From positions 1-64,000 of the forward strand of contig NZ_JANSKK010000002.1 of NCBI RefSeq assembly GCF_026659735.1: a stretch of DNA of 64,000 nt, written 5' to 3'. How positions within the stretch are numbered: the first letter of the stretch is position 1; every line of letters begins with the position of its first letter. The position numbers and the translations under genes were made by a program. Below the pieces are notes generated by a model. The model was not told the origin of the DNA. It ran no database searches and worked only from the letters and a program-made list of their open reading frames with translations. This stretch comes from Staphylococcus pettenkoferi. GTDB lineage: Bacteria > Bacillota > Bacilli > Staphylococcales > Staphylococcaceae. Of the stretch, positions 39,911 to 49,887 are shown one piece after another.

Positions 39911-40207
39911 ATGAAGATAGAACTAACTCATGAAGCAGTAGAATGGTTTAAGGATGAATTAGAATTACCCGAGGATAATAAAGTTGTACAGTTCTTCGTA
40001 CGCTACGGGGGCGACTTTGAACTCAAACAAGGATTTGGTCCTGCATTTACGGTAAGTAAAAAAGATGATATAGAGATTGGTTACGAAGAGAATTATGATG
40101 GTTTGAATATCGTTATCGCTGAAAAAGATGTTTGGTACTATGAAGGCCATCATTTAAAAATTGATGTAGGTGAACATGACGAAATTGCGTACAGTGAAGA
40201 AACGTAA
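39911..40207 (+). CDS. HesB/IscA-like domain protein without cluster cysteines
   Basis: A 98-residue acidic protein of the HesB-like (YneR) group, related in fold to A-type Fe-S carriers. No cysteine is present at all, so it cannot bind an iron-sulfur cluster in the usual way. AAAGGAGTGACAGATT precedes the ATG. It lies upstream of acnA on the opposite strand. No terminator follows the stop; the next plus-strand terminator is 430 bases downstream (see 40208-40682). Confidence 0.85.
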   Translation: MKIELTHEAVEWFKDELELPEDNKVVQFFVRYGGDFELKQGFGPAFTVSKKDDIEIGYEENYDGLNIVIAEKDVWYYEGHHLKIDVGEHDEIAYSEET

Positions 40208-40682
40208 CTCAAATTAATCTTTGCGTAAGTTGAACAACAGAGAGCGTTCCTGACAGCATAAATTGACGATTAGGAAATGTCTGGTGTGAGTGAAAGAGCT
40301 CACTATAGGTTATTGAGAAATCTAACACTATTGAAACGTGCTTGCGAACACGAGATTACTATACACGAGTGAAACACAGGCTCACACTGGTTATAAAACT
40401 TCTTACATTAAACTTCACAGTCCGCTCAGGTGTACGTGTGCCAGCCTATATTAGAATCTATTAGGTATGATCTACTTAACTACACTTAACGTAGTATATA
40501 GCATCAAATTGAGCTAATGCACAAGTTAGAACTCACTTGTTACGCAGTACAGTCAACTTAAATGAAGAATTTGAACTTAGGCACATTGTTTATTACTTAG
40601 TGCGTTCAAATCAAACTAAATAAACTGATATAACTAACGCTATGACATTTAGGATTTCTCCTTTTTGTCATAGCGCTTTTTT
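40208..40682 (+). ncRNA. Candidate long structured RNA or 3' UTR
   Basis: This 475-base stretch has no usable open frame on either strand but contains many local inverted repeats: CGTGC/ACACG region near 40339, ACAAGT/ACTTGT near 40521-40541, and TTTGAAC with GTTCAAA (40570-40610). It ends in a strong plus-strand terminator, CGCTATGACA (40638-40647) with TGTCATAGCG (40666-40675) and six T. That terminator has no T run on the other strand, so it does not serve the thioesterase gene. Either the HesB-like mRNA has a long structured tail or a separate RNA is made. I find no clear promoter. Confidence 0.45.
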
Positions 40683-40686
40683 AAAC

Positions 40687-41154
40687 TTATAACTCTTCAA
40701 CACCGTTCGTAACCTCGAAGTCCACGCCTTCTTTGTTAAGATCTGCTACCTTGCGATATACTTCGTGCCATTCTGGGAAAGTACGATCTAAACGGATAGG
40801 TTTATAAGTATCTTTGCGGATGCAAGTTAGAGTTGTAGAGCCTGTAGTTGCGAGCTCTCCAGCTTGATTATATACTTCATAGCAATAAATAGACTTGAGT
40901 CGAGAATATCTTTCGACCCAGGTCTTAATTTTAACTTTTTCAGGATATGTAACGGACTTAATATATTTAATATCGAGCTCAGTAACTGGAGAAATAACAC
41001 CGTTATCTTCCATATCTTTATAACTAAATCCTAATTTATTAATATAATCCGTTCTTGCTACTTCAAACCAAGTGGGATAATTTCCATGATAAATAACACC
41101 CATTTGGTCGGTTTCTTGATATCTTGCTTGAATTTCAGTAATACTATAAATCAT
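40687..41154 (-). CDS. Acyl-CoA thioesterase (4HBT, YbgC-like)
   Basis: A 155-residue hot-dog-fold thioesterase. The 4-hydroxybenzoyl-CoA thioesterase signature YQETDQMGVIYHGNYPTWFEVAR holds the catalytic Asp (about residue 16). GAGGAAG precedes the ATG. It is downstream of acnA but separated by a terminator, so is probably independent. Substrate is unknown; members hydrolyse short- to medium-chain acyl-CoA. Confidence 0.9.
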   Translation of the reverse strand: MIYSITEIQARYQETDQMGVIYHGNYPTWFEVARTDYINKLGFSYKDMEDNGVISPVTELDIKYIKSVTYPEKVKIKTWVERYSRLKSIYCYEVYNQAGELATTGSTTLTCIRKDTYKPIRLDRTFPEWHEVYRKVADLNKEGVDFEVTNGVEEL

Positions 41155-41265
41155 TTTAGTACTTCCTCATTTCACTCACTTTTAGTCTAATGAAAATTTT
41201 AACATACGCTTATGACAGAATAGAAATTTTTAAACTGTAGTTTCTCCTTGCGTCGGTTTACTCAA

Positions 41266-41299
41266 CAAAAAAAGACTGGAACCCGAAAGTCCCAGTCCA
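41266..41299 (-). terminator. Rho-independent terminator of acnA
   Basis: On the minus strand GGACTGGGACTTTCGGGTTCCAGTC is followed by seven T, 11 bases after the acnA stop. Confidence 0.92.
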
Positions 41300-41309
41300 A
41301 AGCTCATTA

Positions 41310-44015
41310 TTATTGAGCAAGTTTATCACGTAATACAAGTTGTAAGATACCGCCGTTACGGTAGTAGTCCATTTCAACGTTAGAGTCGAAACGAGCGATA
41401 GCTTTAAAGTCAACTTCAGTTCCATCTTCTTTAGTTGCTTTAACATCGATTAAGTCATGTGGTTTAACATCTTCGTTAATATCAACTGAGAATGTTTCAG
41501 AACCATCAAGACCTAAGCTATCTGCAGATTCACCGTCTTGGAATTGTAATGGGAGTACACCCATCATAACTAAGTTAGAACGGTGGATACGTTCGTAACT
41601 TTGAGCGATAACCGTTTTAACACCTAAAAGGTTTGTACCTTTAGCTGCCCAGTCACGTGAAGAGCCCATACCGTAATCATTACCAGCAAGTACAACTAAA
41701 CCAGTGTTGTCTGCTTTGTATTTTTGAGCTGCATCATAAATTGACATTACTTCGTCAGTTGGCCAATAAGTAGTGAAGCCACCTTCAGTACCTGGCGCTA
41801 ATTGGTTCTTGATACGGATATTCGCGAAAGTACCACGTACCATTACTTCGTGGTTACCACGACGTGAACCGTAAGAGTTGAAGTTACGTACAGGAACATC
41901 ATGTTCAAGTAAGTACTTACCTGCTGGCGTATCTTTACCGATCGCACCTGCTGGAGAAATGTGGTCAGTAGTTACTGAATCTCCAAATTTACCAAGTACG
42001 CGCATACCTGTTAATGGTTTAATGCTATCTGGTTCTTTAGATAAGCCTTGGAAGAATGATGGGTTTTGAATGTAAGTAGAATTAGGATCGAAGTCATATA
42101 ATGGTTTATCAGTAACATCGATTTCATTCCACATTTCGTTGTTGTTATATACAGACTCATATTCTTCTTTGAATAGCTCAGGAGTTACAACACTGTCTAC
42201 AGTGTCAGCAACTTCTTTGATTGAAGGCCAAATGTCTTTAAGGTAAACATCTTGACCATCTTTACCTTTACCAAGTGGTTCATTTTGTAAGTCGATATCT
42301 ACTGTACCAGCTAAAGCGTAAGCTACTACAAGTTGTGGAGAAGCTAGGTAGTTCGCTTTAACTAATGGATGGATACGACCTTCGAAGTTACGGTTACCTG
42401 ATAATACTGAAGTTACGAGTAAATCTTCTTCAGCAACTGCTTTTTCAATTTCAGGTAATAATGGACCTGAGTTACCGATACAAGTTGTACAACCATAACC
42501 TACAAGGTTAAAGCCTAGGTCATCTAGGTAATCTTGAAGACCAGCGTCACGTAAGTAACCTGTAACAACTTTAGAACCTGGCGCTAATGAAGTTTTAACG
42601 TACTCAGGTACTTTCAAGCCTTTTTCAACAGCTTTCTTAGCAACTAAACCTGCACCTAACATTACGTATGGGTTTGAAGTGTTCGTACATGAAGTGATCG
42701 CTGCGATAGCAATATCACCTGTTGTCATCTTCGCAGTAGAACCATCTTCAAAGTTAATAGTTGCTTCTTTGTCGAATTCGCTCTTATCTAAACCGTGACC
42801 TTGGTTACCTGCTGGTGCAGTAACAGAGTCTTCGAATTCTTTCTTCATGTCACTTAAGAAGATTAAGTCTTGAGGACGTTTAGGACCAGATAATGATGCT
42901 TCAACAGTTGATAAATCAATTTCGATAACATCAGTGTATTCTGGCTCTTCTTTGTCTACATAGAAGAATAAGCTGTTTTCTTGTAAATATTTCTTAACTA
43001 AATCAACATGCTCGTCTGAGCGACCTGTTAATTTCATGTATTTAAGTGATTCTTCATCTACTGGGAAGAAACCACAAGTTGCACCATATTCTGGCGCCAT
43101 GTTAGCGATAGTTGCACGGTCAGCTAATGGTAAGTTAACTACACCTGGACCGTAGAATTCGATAAATTTACCAACTACGCCTTTTTTACGTAACTCTTGT
43201 GTTACACGTAAAGCTAAGTCAGTAGCTGTAGAGCCTTGTGGTAATTCGTTAGTTAATTTAACACCAATTACTTCTGGAATTGGGAAGTATGATGGTTGCC
43301 CTAACATACCTGCTTCAGCTTCGATACCACCAACACCCCAGCCTAATACGCCAAGACCGTTGATCATAGTAGTGTGAGAGTCTGTACCTACTAGTGTATC
43401 TGGGAATGCAACTTCGTCACCATTGTCATCTTCACGTACGTGAACAACGTTAGCTAAGTACTCTAAGTTAACTTGGTGTACGATACCTGTTGCAGGTGGT
43501 ACAGCTTTATAGTTATCGAAAGCTTTAGTTGCCCAGTTTAAGAATTGGTAACGTTCATAGTTACGTTCGAATTCTAATTTCATATTTCGTTCTAGTGCAT
43601 CAGGATTAGCATAGCTATCAACTTGTACAGAGTGGTCGATAACTAAGTCAACTGGCACTTCTGGATTGATCTTGTTTAAATCCCCGCCTACATCATTCAT
43701 AGCTTTACGTAATGATGCTAGGTCTACTACTGCTGGTACACCAGTGAAGTCTTGTAAGATAACACGTGATGGTTTGAAAGGAACTTCACCTTTAGCACCT
43801 TGAGTAAACTCTGCTAAAGATTTAATGTGTTCGTCAGTAATGACATGACCATCTTCTTGTCTTAATACTGATTCTAATAATACTCTGATTGAATATGGCA
43901 ATTTAGATACTTTAGTTAAACCTTGGTCTTCTAAAGTACTTAAATCATAGTAAGTATATGATTTACCGTTAAGATCAAACGTCTTTTTCGCTTGCTCTTT
44001 CATATTTGAAGCCAT
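41310..44015 (-). CDS. acnA: Aconitate hydratase A
   Basis: A 901-residue TCA-cycle enzyme converting citrate to isocitrate. The [4Fe-4S] ligands are visible in [10 protein letters not shown] and [14 protein letters not shown]; substrate residues include [24 protein letters not shown] and [10 protein letters not shown]. Length fits the AcnA/IRP branch, whose apo-forms can bind mRNA. AGGGGGGAT precedes the ATG. A sigma-A promoter and a Fur-like box are upstream. Also called citB in Gram-positives. Confidence 0.97.
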   Translation of the reverse strand: MASNMKEQAKKTFDLNGKSYTYYDLSTLEDQGLTKVSKLPYSIRVLLESVLRQEDGHVITDEHIKSLAEFTQGAKGEVPFKPSRVILQDFTGVPAVVDLASLRKAMNDVGGDLNKINPEVPVDLVIDHSVQVDSYANPDALERNMKLEFERNYERYQFLNWATKAFDNYKAVPPATGIVHQVNLEYLANVVHVREDDNGDEVAFPDTLVGTDSHTTMINGLGVLGWGVGGIEAEAGMLGQPSYFPIPEVIGVKLTNELPQGSTATDLALRVTQELRKKGVVGKFIEFYGPGVVNLPLADRATIANMAPEYGATCGFFPVDEESLKYMKLTGRSDEHVDLVKKYLQENSLFFYVDKEEPEYTDVIEIDLSTVEASLSGPKRPQDLIFLSDMKKEFEDSVTAPAGNQGHGLDKSEFDKEATINFEDGSTAKMTTGDIAIAAITSCTNTSNPYVMLGAGLVAKKAVEKGLKVPEYVKTSLAPGSKVVTGYLRDAGLQDYLDDLGFNLVGYGCTTCIGNSGPLLPEIEKAVAEEDLLVTSVLSGNRNFEGRIHPLVKANYLASPQLVVAYALAGTVDIDLQNEPLGKGKDGQDVYLKDIWPSIKEVADTVDSVVTPELFKEEYESVYNNNEMWNEIDVTDKPLYDFDPNSTYIQNPSFFQGLSKEPDSIKPLTGMRVLGKFGDSVTTDHISPAGAIGKDTPAGKYLLEHDVPVRNFNSYGSRRGNHEVMVRGTFANIRIKNQLAPGTEGGFTTYWPTDEVMSIYDAAQKYKADNTGLVVLAGNDYGMGSSRDWAAKGTNLLGVKTVIAQSYERIHRSNLVMMGVLPLQFQDGESADSLGLDGSETFSVDINEDVKPHDLIDVKATKEDGTEVDFKAIARFDSNVEMDYYRNGGILQLVLRDKLAQ

Positions 44016-44065
44016 ATTTATCCCCCCTGAACCTTAATTTTTATATGCCTTAACTAAATTGTATA

Positions 44066-44093
44066 ATTATATATTCATGAATACAACTGTCTA
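44066..44093 (-). promoter_or_regulatory. Predicted acnA promoter
   Basis: On the minus strand TAGACA (44088-44093), a 16-base spacer and TATAAT (44066-44071) lie about 50 bases before acnA. Confidence 0.55.
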
Positions 44094-44191
44094 TAGCTAG
44101 AAATAGCCTAGTTTACCTTTTGATTTTACAATCAGTATGTATAACTTTTCCTTATCATAAAGCAGCTCTATCATAAGTTATTTTTATCAAT

Positions 44192-44206
44192 TGAGAATCA
44201 TTATCA
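44192..44206. promoter_or_regulatory. Fur-like box upstream of acnA
   Basis: TGATAATGATTCTCA on the minus strand matches the 7-1-7 Fur consensus (TGATAAT, N, ATTATCA) at 13 of 14 defined bases. It lies about 100 bases upstream of the predicted acnA -35. The rest of the 44207-44485 gap shows no other recognisable site. Confidence 0.55.
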
Positions 44207-44485
44207 CTTATCTTGTTTTGATTTTAGTTTTTCGTTTGGATGAGTAAAATTCTATTTTCATGGGATTGAATTTAGGTCGTATATATGAGCTTTTATTTTA
44301 GGAAGTTTATGTGTGGGGACTAGATTAGAATTATTATAATGTGTGTTCATCTATAGTGCTTAACAAGTATGACTTGGATGGCGATTTCTGCTAGATTGTT
44401 TGAATGAAAGTAGAGACAGTGGGGTTGTATGAGTACATTAATGCGCTGACAAACTATGTAATAAGAAAAAATACTTTAAAATAGT

Positions 44486-44523
44486 TAAAAATAACGGGAG
44501 CTACGTGATAGTAACTCCCGTTA
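44486..44523 (-). terminator. Rho-independent terminator of the BCCT transporter gene
   Basis: AACGGGAG (44493-44500) pairs with CTCCCGTT (44515-44522); a T-rich stretch follows on the minus strand. Confidence 0.85.
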
Positions 44524-44534
44524 AGTGCCTCAAA

Positions 44535-46178
44535 TTATTTATTTTGTTTTTCGGCATTTCGACGTGCTTCCCGTTTTTCGAGAATATCATCTTCATAGTC
44601 CTGTTGTTGATATTGAACATATTCTTGAAGACGATGTTTATTAGGCGTCAATGTTAAGCCTAAGAATTTACGTTCTTGGTTTGCGTCTTTGTAGAATGAA
44701 ATCATCATCAGTATAACCACTATAGAGAACGGTAAGGCACTAATAATCGCCGCACTTTGGATAGCGTTTAATGCTTGTGATCCATCGCCACCGCCTGCTA
44801 ATAGCAGAATAAAGGCGATAAGGGCTTGTGCAATACCCCAGGATACCTTGATGGTATTACGTGGTTCTAATGTACCGAATGATGTTTGCATACCAAGTAC
44901 GAACGTTGCTGAGTCGGCTGAAGTAATGAAGAATGAGCCGATCAATACTAATGCAATAATGGATAAAGCCATACCCATTGGTACATGGTGGAACACACCG
45001 AATAATTGAGTTTCTGGACTCATTTCAAATAATTGTTTATGAGATTTACCAGTTTCAATACCTAGTACACCAAAGACACTGAACCATACGAAACTTACTA
45101 ATGCTGGAACGAGTAATACACCCGCGATAAACTCTCTAATTGAACGTCCCTTAGAAACACGGGCGATAAAGATACCAACGAATGGACTCCAGCTTAACCA
45201 CCAGCCCCAATAGTAGAATGTCCAAGTTGTCATCCATTCACGTTTTTGTCCATTTAGTGGAGCTGAGTCAAATGTATTGAGTAAGAATGAATTAAATAAG
45301 TGACCTATAGAGCTAGTCATGAAGTTAAGAATAAGCACTGTTGGTCCAATAATAAGCACTGCAACCATCAAGATTGCACCTAAACTAATGTTTAAGTTAC
45401 TAAGGTATTGGATACCTTTACTTAAACCTGACCAAGCACTTGCAATGAATAGGATTGTAACTACAACGATAATAATCGCTTGTACCCATTCATTATTAGG
45501 TACTCCGAATAAGTAATGTAAACCACCGTTGATTTGAAGCGCACCCATACCAAGAGATACGGCAACACCAACGAGAGTTGCAAAGACTGCAAGTACGTCA
45601 ACGATAATTCCGATTGGACCTTCAACCTTATTACCTAAGAGCGGGCGAAGTGTTCTTGAGATAAGACCAGGTTCGCCTTTTCTAAATTGGGCATATGCTA
45701 GTGCTAAAGCAACTACACCATAAATAGCCCAAGCATGGAAGCCCCAGTGGAAGAATGTTGCACGTAATGATTCAGTATAGGCAGCAGCGGATCCTTTGTC
45801 AGCTGTTGGTGGTGACATAAAGTGACCCATTGGTTCAGCTGCACCATAGAATACTAAACCAATTCCCATACCGGCACTGAATAACATCGCAAACCATGAA
45901 ATTGTGTTAAATTCAGGTTTGTCGTTAGGCTTACCGAGTTTCAACTTACCGATAGGGCTAAAGATTAAGAAGATACAGAAGAATACAATAATCGTTGTTA
46001 AGATTAAGTAATACCAACCTAATTTGTCAGTAATCCATAGCTTAATCGTGTCCGTTACTTCACCGAATTTCGCAGGGAAAACGGCACCTAATATAACGAC
46101 GATAGCAACGATTATTGCACTGTATATAAAGACAGGCGAAATCTTCTTCTTACTATCGTACTGATTAGAAGAATTCAT
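44535..46178 (-). CDS. opuD: BCCT family glycine betaine transporter
   Basis: A 547-residue secondary transporter with 12 predicted membrane helices. The aromatic BCCT signature occurs as WTFYYWGWWLSWSPFVGIFIARVSKGR (about residue 315), with GMGIGLVFYGAAEPMGHF earlier. It takes up glycine betaine or other compatible solutes during osmotic stress. The C-terminus is a charged cytoplasmic tail (EKREARRNAEKQNK) that could sense osmolarity. GGAAGGGGAG precedes the ATG. Divergent from mscL, so solute uptake and the emergency release channel are side by side. Confidence 0.93.
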   Translation of the reverse strand: MNSSNQYDSKKKISPVFIYSAIIVAIVVILGAVFPAKFGEVTDTIKLWITDKLGWYYLILTTIIVFFCIFLIFSPIGKLKLGKPNDKPEFNTISWFAMLFSAGMGIGLVFYGAAEPMGHFMSPPTADKGSAAAYTESLRATFFHWGFHAWAIYGVVALALAYAQFRKGEPGLISRTLRPLLGNKVEGPIGIIVDVLAVFATLVGVAVSLGMGALQINGGLHYLFGVPNNEWVQAIIIVVVTILFIASAWSGLSKGIQYLSNLNISLGAILMVAVLIIGPTVLILNFMTSSIGHLFNSFLLNTFDSAPLNGQKREWMTTWTFYYWGWWLSWSPFVGIFIARVSKGRSIREFIAGVLLVPALVSFVWFSVFGVLGIETGKSHKQLFEMSPETQLFGVFHHVPMGMALSIIALVLIGSFFITSADSATFVLGMQTSFGTLEPRNTIKVSWGIAQALIAFILLLAGGGDGSQALNAIQSAAIISALPFSIVVILMMISFYKDANQERKFLGLTLTPNKHRLQEYVQYQQQDYEDDILEKREARRNAEKQNK

Positions 46179-46392
46179 AACTAATTACTCCCCTTCCTAT
46201 TAAATTGTCAAACCGAAAAAGATTTATTAATTTGTGACACAAATTAATACTACCATTCCATAAGCTATCATATAGAATAACAAAACTCCACAATCTAATC
46301 AAATTTACTTTTATGTAGCATTCCCTTTTTTTGAGTTATAAGGTATAATTAAAAAACTATTAAAACTATTTTTTAGTTGGAGGTAATTAATC

Positions 46393-46761
46393 ATGTTAAA
46401 GGAATTTAAAGAGTTCGCCTTCAAAGGAAATGTACTTGATCTCGCTGTAGCTGTAGTTATGGGTGCAGCTTTCAATAAGATTGTCACAGCGCTAGTTACG
46501 TACATTATCATGCCTTTAATCGGACTTATTTTTGGAACAGTAGACTTTGCGAAAAGCTGGTCGTTTATGGGTATTAAATACGGTATGTTTGTCCAATCAG
46601 TTATTGACTTCTTAATCATTGCTTTCGCTTTATTTATTTTCGTTAAAATCGCTAATACATTAATGCGTAAAGAAGAAGAGGAGGAAGAAGAAGAAATAGA
46701 AGCGAATACAGTACTATTAACTGAAATTCGTGATTTACTTCGCGAAAAGAAAGATATTTAA
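46393..46761 (+). CDS. mscL: Large-conductance mechanosensitive channel
   Basis: A 122-residue channel subunit with two membrane helices (about 15-43 and 68-92). The N-terminus [27 protein letters not shown] is the family signature. After the second helix is a run of eight glutamates, then the cytoplasmic helix [14 protein letters not shown]. It opens under membrane tension to release solutes on osmotic downshock. GGAGG precedes the ATG and a TATAAT lies upstream (about 46352). Confidence 0.96.
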   Translation: MLKEFKEFAFKGNVLDLAVAVVMGAAFNKIVTALVTYIIMPLIGLIFGTVDFAKSWSFMGIKYGMFVQSVIDFLIIAFALFIFVKIANTLMRKEEEEEEEEIEANTVLLTEIRDLLREKKDI

Positions 46762-46822
46762 AACAACGAAACAGTTATAATCTTGAATGCACTATGGGTC
46801 AAAGTGACTTACATTTATATTG

Positions 46823-46855
46823 GAGAGGAAATCAATAAGCGATTTCCTCTCTTTT
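46823..46855. terminator. Bidirectional terminator between mscL and sbcC
   Basis: GAGAGGAAATC (46823-46833) pairs with GATTTCCTCTC (46841-46851), then TTTTCT; convergent genes share it. Confidence 0.88.
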
Positions 46856-46858
46856 CTA

Positions 46859-49800
46859 TTACTGTTTAATCAACTTCGTGTAACTTTCTCTCTGACTAGA
46901 TGTAACTTGTAGAATAAGTGGAATACGTTGTTTTAATTCAGAAACATGAGAGATAATACCTACCAATCTACCTGTAGACTGTAAGTTTATTAAGGTATCT
47001 AACGCCGTATCAAGTGTTTCTTGATCTAAAGTGCCGAAACCTTCGTCGATGAAGATGGACTCTAAAGCGATACCCCCTGATTCTTGTTGCACAACTTCAC
47101 TCAAACCGAGCGCAAGTGCTAAAGAAGCTTGGAAAGTTTCTCCTCCTGATAAAGTGCTAACATGTCTCTCTTTATTAGAATGCGCATCGAAAACATTAAT
47201 TTCAAGTCCACTATACCCTTGCGAAACAGATTGTTTTCTTACAAGTTGGTATCTCTCACCAGTCATTGAAGATAATCTCTTATTGGCCTGACTTAATATT
47301 TGAGTTAAATAATGAATCAGTACATAATTCTCGAGCTTTAATTTCGTTGCATTTTTACCTGTTATTACATCAGATAGCTGTATCATTTCGGTTTGATTTT
47401 GTAATTCATTATCTAACTGATTAACAATTGCTTTAATTTCTTTGAATTTTTGATTATTAAATTCTACTTTGTACGTGTGATGATTATACTTCTCTACAAT
47501 TTCATTAAATTGTTGTTTACTCTTTTGATAAGTCTCTTCAACTTCTATTAAATCTAATTGTTTCTTATCTTTTAAATCTTCTTTAAGATTTTGAATGATA
47601 CCTTCAAGAGATTGTTTTTCTTTTTCATAACTCTCAACTTGTTGTTCATAACGAGTTTGATATTTTGTTTTATCAATAGCCTCATCAATTTCTTGTTGGG
47701 TTTCGAAACCAACTCGTGCCATTTCATTGCTAATTTGCTCATCTAATTCTTGCTTTTCTTGTTGTAAGTTTTCAAAGGTATCATTGAGATACTTAATATT
47801 ATTTTGAGTTAATTCAAGTTGTTGTTTCTCCTCTTTAACATGGTCCTTAGTATCATTATACTGTTTAGAATATTGTTCTAAATCACTCTGATGAGACTGA
47901 TAACTTTCTTTAAATTGTTCTATGTCACTGTATTCTGTCGTTGTTTCGAAATCATTGATTTTAGTTTCTTCTGATTTAAATTGATGTTTAAAATTGAGTA
48001 AGTCTGTTTCTATTTTACGCTGTTTGTTTATCAATTTTTCCTGTTCTTCTTTTTGTTTTTCTATAAACTGATTGTGTTGCTTTTGTTTCTTTAAACGTGC
48101 TTCGAGATTTTCTCTCTTTGATTTTAAGTTCTGAACATCTTCCATATTTTTATTAGACTGAGCTAACTTAGGTAATTCTTGGTTGATGTTATCAATACTA
48201 TTTAATAATTTACCTTTTTTCTCCTGTAATTCACTAAGTTGTTTTGCAATTTGCTCCTGTTTAAATTGATCTTCTTTCATTTGGTCGATATCAATATGTT
48301 CGCTTAAATCAGTAACCTCATTCCCACATATAGGACAAGTATCTCCTAATGATACTTGCTGTTGAAGAGTTGAAACGAGTTTCTCATAATTATCAAAATC
48401 TAAATTCAGTAAATTGGTTTGCGTATTTTTGAAATCTTCTTCTAGACTTTTATTCACTTCTTCTAAACGTTTCTTCTCTTTCGAAAGTAAACCAATTAAA
48501 TTTTCTTTTTGAGAATTCTCTTCAATCTCTTGGGTAACAAGTCTTTCTTGGTCTTTTAATTGATAAATATCGTTATTGAAATCATTTATAATCTCATAGT
48601 TAAGTTCTTTATCTTTGATATTAAGCGCCAACTCTTCTAAATTAACATTGACCTCATTTTGTTCATTTTTCAAATCGGTAATTTTTTCATTTAATTCATT
48701 AATGTTCTTATAGGCTTGTTGATAGGAGTCAATATTTTTAAAGAACAACTTGTTTTCAGTTAGAAAAGCTTCAATATGTTTATAGTAGTCACTTTGTTCT
48801 TCAAGTGAATTTAATTTTTCTTCATATTCTTGAATACGTTTTTCTTGAAATTTCGATTTATTTGTAGCTTCATCTATTTTCATTTGACTATCAGAAATCT
48901 TTTTAGATACACTTTTATGCTGTTTCATATATTGTGATAGCAATTTAACTTCATTAATTTCATTTAAATATTGTTTAATCTTAGCTATTTCATCTTTTCT
49001 TTCTAACAATTTATTATATTGATTTTCATGTTCTGATAGCTTTTTATAGTTCTGTGAAAGCGTTTTTTGTTCTTCGAATATCTTTAAATGTTGATTAAGT
49101 GTTTTTTCATATTCATTTTTATTACGAAACAAGTGCGTTAGTATATCATTCGCTCGACGCTCAAAACTTTTAATAGCCTCAACAATACGATTCGTTTGAT
49201 TGGCATCAATATTTTTTAAAGTTTGCAAGTCTTCATCATTGAAATCATTAACATCGTCCCAATTATCTTGGAGCTTTCGATATAAATCATCAATTTGTTG
49301 ACGTACTTGATCCACATTTTCTTTTAATGTATTCTGTATCACTTCAAATCTTTGACTATTAAAAAGTGTTCTTAAAATTTGTTGCTTTTCTAAACTACTT
49401 GAAACTAAGAATTTTTTAAACTCGCCTTGAGGTAAGATAAACAATTGTCTAAATTGATCAGCATTAACGCCTAGTCTTTCTTTAATAAATTTATTACCAT
49501 CTTTAATAGTACTTTCAATTAACTCATAATCATTATTTGTTTTTCTATAAACAGTCAGATGTCCGGGCGTTTCAGTTTTATTACCTTCTTTAGTAAACTT
49601 CCCTTGTCTTTCCACTCGTAAAATTTCTGTACCTAGCTTGAATTCGAAAGCAATTTTTAATGCCTCATTTCTATCAGCAAAGTGACTTCGCAAGTCTCCT
49701 TTGTCACGATCTTTTGTAGAAGCTTCACCAAAGAGAGCATATACCATCGCATCAAAAATCATCGTCTTACCGGAACCCGTTTTACCACTGATTAAAAACA

Positions 49801-49885
49801 GTTGATTGTTAGTTATTTGAGTGAAATCAATCTGTTCTTTGATAAAAGGACCAAAATTATTCATTGTTAGCTTTAAAGGTCTCAT
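46859..49885 (-). CDS. sbcC: SbcC, nuclease complex ATPase subunit
   Basis: A 1008-residue SMC-like ATPase (Rad50 homologue). Walker A is SGKTGSGKTM near residue 35; the signature LSGGETFQASLALALGLSEVV and Walker B SIFIDEGFGTLD are at the C-terminus. The middle 650 residues are heptad-rich coiled coil, interrupted by a zinc hook CPIC (residues 517-520) where two SbcC molecules join. With SbcD it cuts hairpins and blocked DNA ends. Two bases separate it from the sbcD stop, and AAAGGAG lies inside the end of sbcD. Part of the LexA regulon here. Confidence 0.96.
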   Translation of the reverse strand: MRPLKLTMNNFGPFIKEQIDFTQITNNQLFLISGKTGSGKTMIFDAMVYALFGEASTKDRDKGDLRSHFADRNEALKIAFEFKLGTEILRVERQGKFTKEGNKTETPGHLTVYRKTNNDYELIESTIKDGNKFIKERLGVNADQFRQLFILPQGEFKKFLVSSSLEKQQILRTLFNSQRFEVIQNTLKENVDQVRQQIDDLYRKLQDNWDDVNDFNDEDLQTLKNIDANQTNRIVEAIKSFERRANDILTHLFRNKNEYEKTLNQHLKIFEEQKTLSQNYKKLSEHENQYNKLLERKDEIAKIKQYLNEINEVKLLSQYMKQHKSVSKKISDSQMKIDEATNKSKFQEKRIQEYEEKLNSLEEQSDYYKHIEAFLTENKLFFKNIDSYQQAYKNINELNEKITDLKNEQNEVNVNLEELALNIKDKELNYEIINDFNNDIYQLKDQERLVTQEIEENSQKENLIGLLSKEKKRLEEVNKSLEEDFKNTQTNLLNLDFDNYEKLVSTLQQQVSLGDTCPICGNEVTDLSEHIDIDQMKEDQFKQEQIAKQLSELQEKKGKLLNSIDNINQELPKLAQSNKNMEDVQNLKSKRENLEARLKKQKQHNQFIEKQKEEQEKLINKQRKIETDLLNFKHQFKSEETKINDFETTTEYSDIEQFKESYQSHQSDLEQYSKQYNDTKDHVKEEKQQLELTQNNIKYLNDTFENLQQEKQELDEQISNEMARVGFETQQEIDEAIDKTKYQTRYEQQVESYEKEKQSLEGIIQNLKEDLKDKKQLDLIEVEETYQKSKQQFNEIVEKYNHHTYKVEFNNQKFKEIKAIVNQLDNELQNQTEMIQLSDVITGKNATKLKLENYVLIHYLTQILSQANKRLSSMTGERYQLVRKQSVSQGYSGLEINVFDAHSNKERHVSTLSGGETFQASLALALGLSEVVQQESGGIALESIFIDEGFGTLDQETLDTALDTLINLQSTGRLVGIISHVSELKQRIPLILQVTSSQRESYTKLIKQ

Positions 49886-49887
49886 AA

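Noticed and set aside
43986..44534. CodY or CcpA site in the acnA upstream region
   Set aside because: No stretch matched the CodY palindrome or a cre site well enough to report.
46670..46710. GAA/GAG repeat run in mscL as a phase-variable tract
   Set aside because: The triplets encode an acidic linker in frame and the unit changes would not shift the frame.
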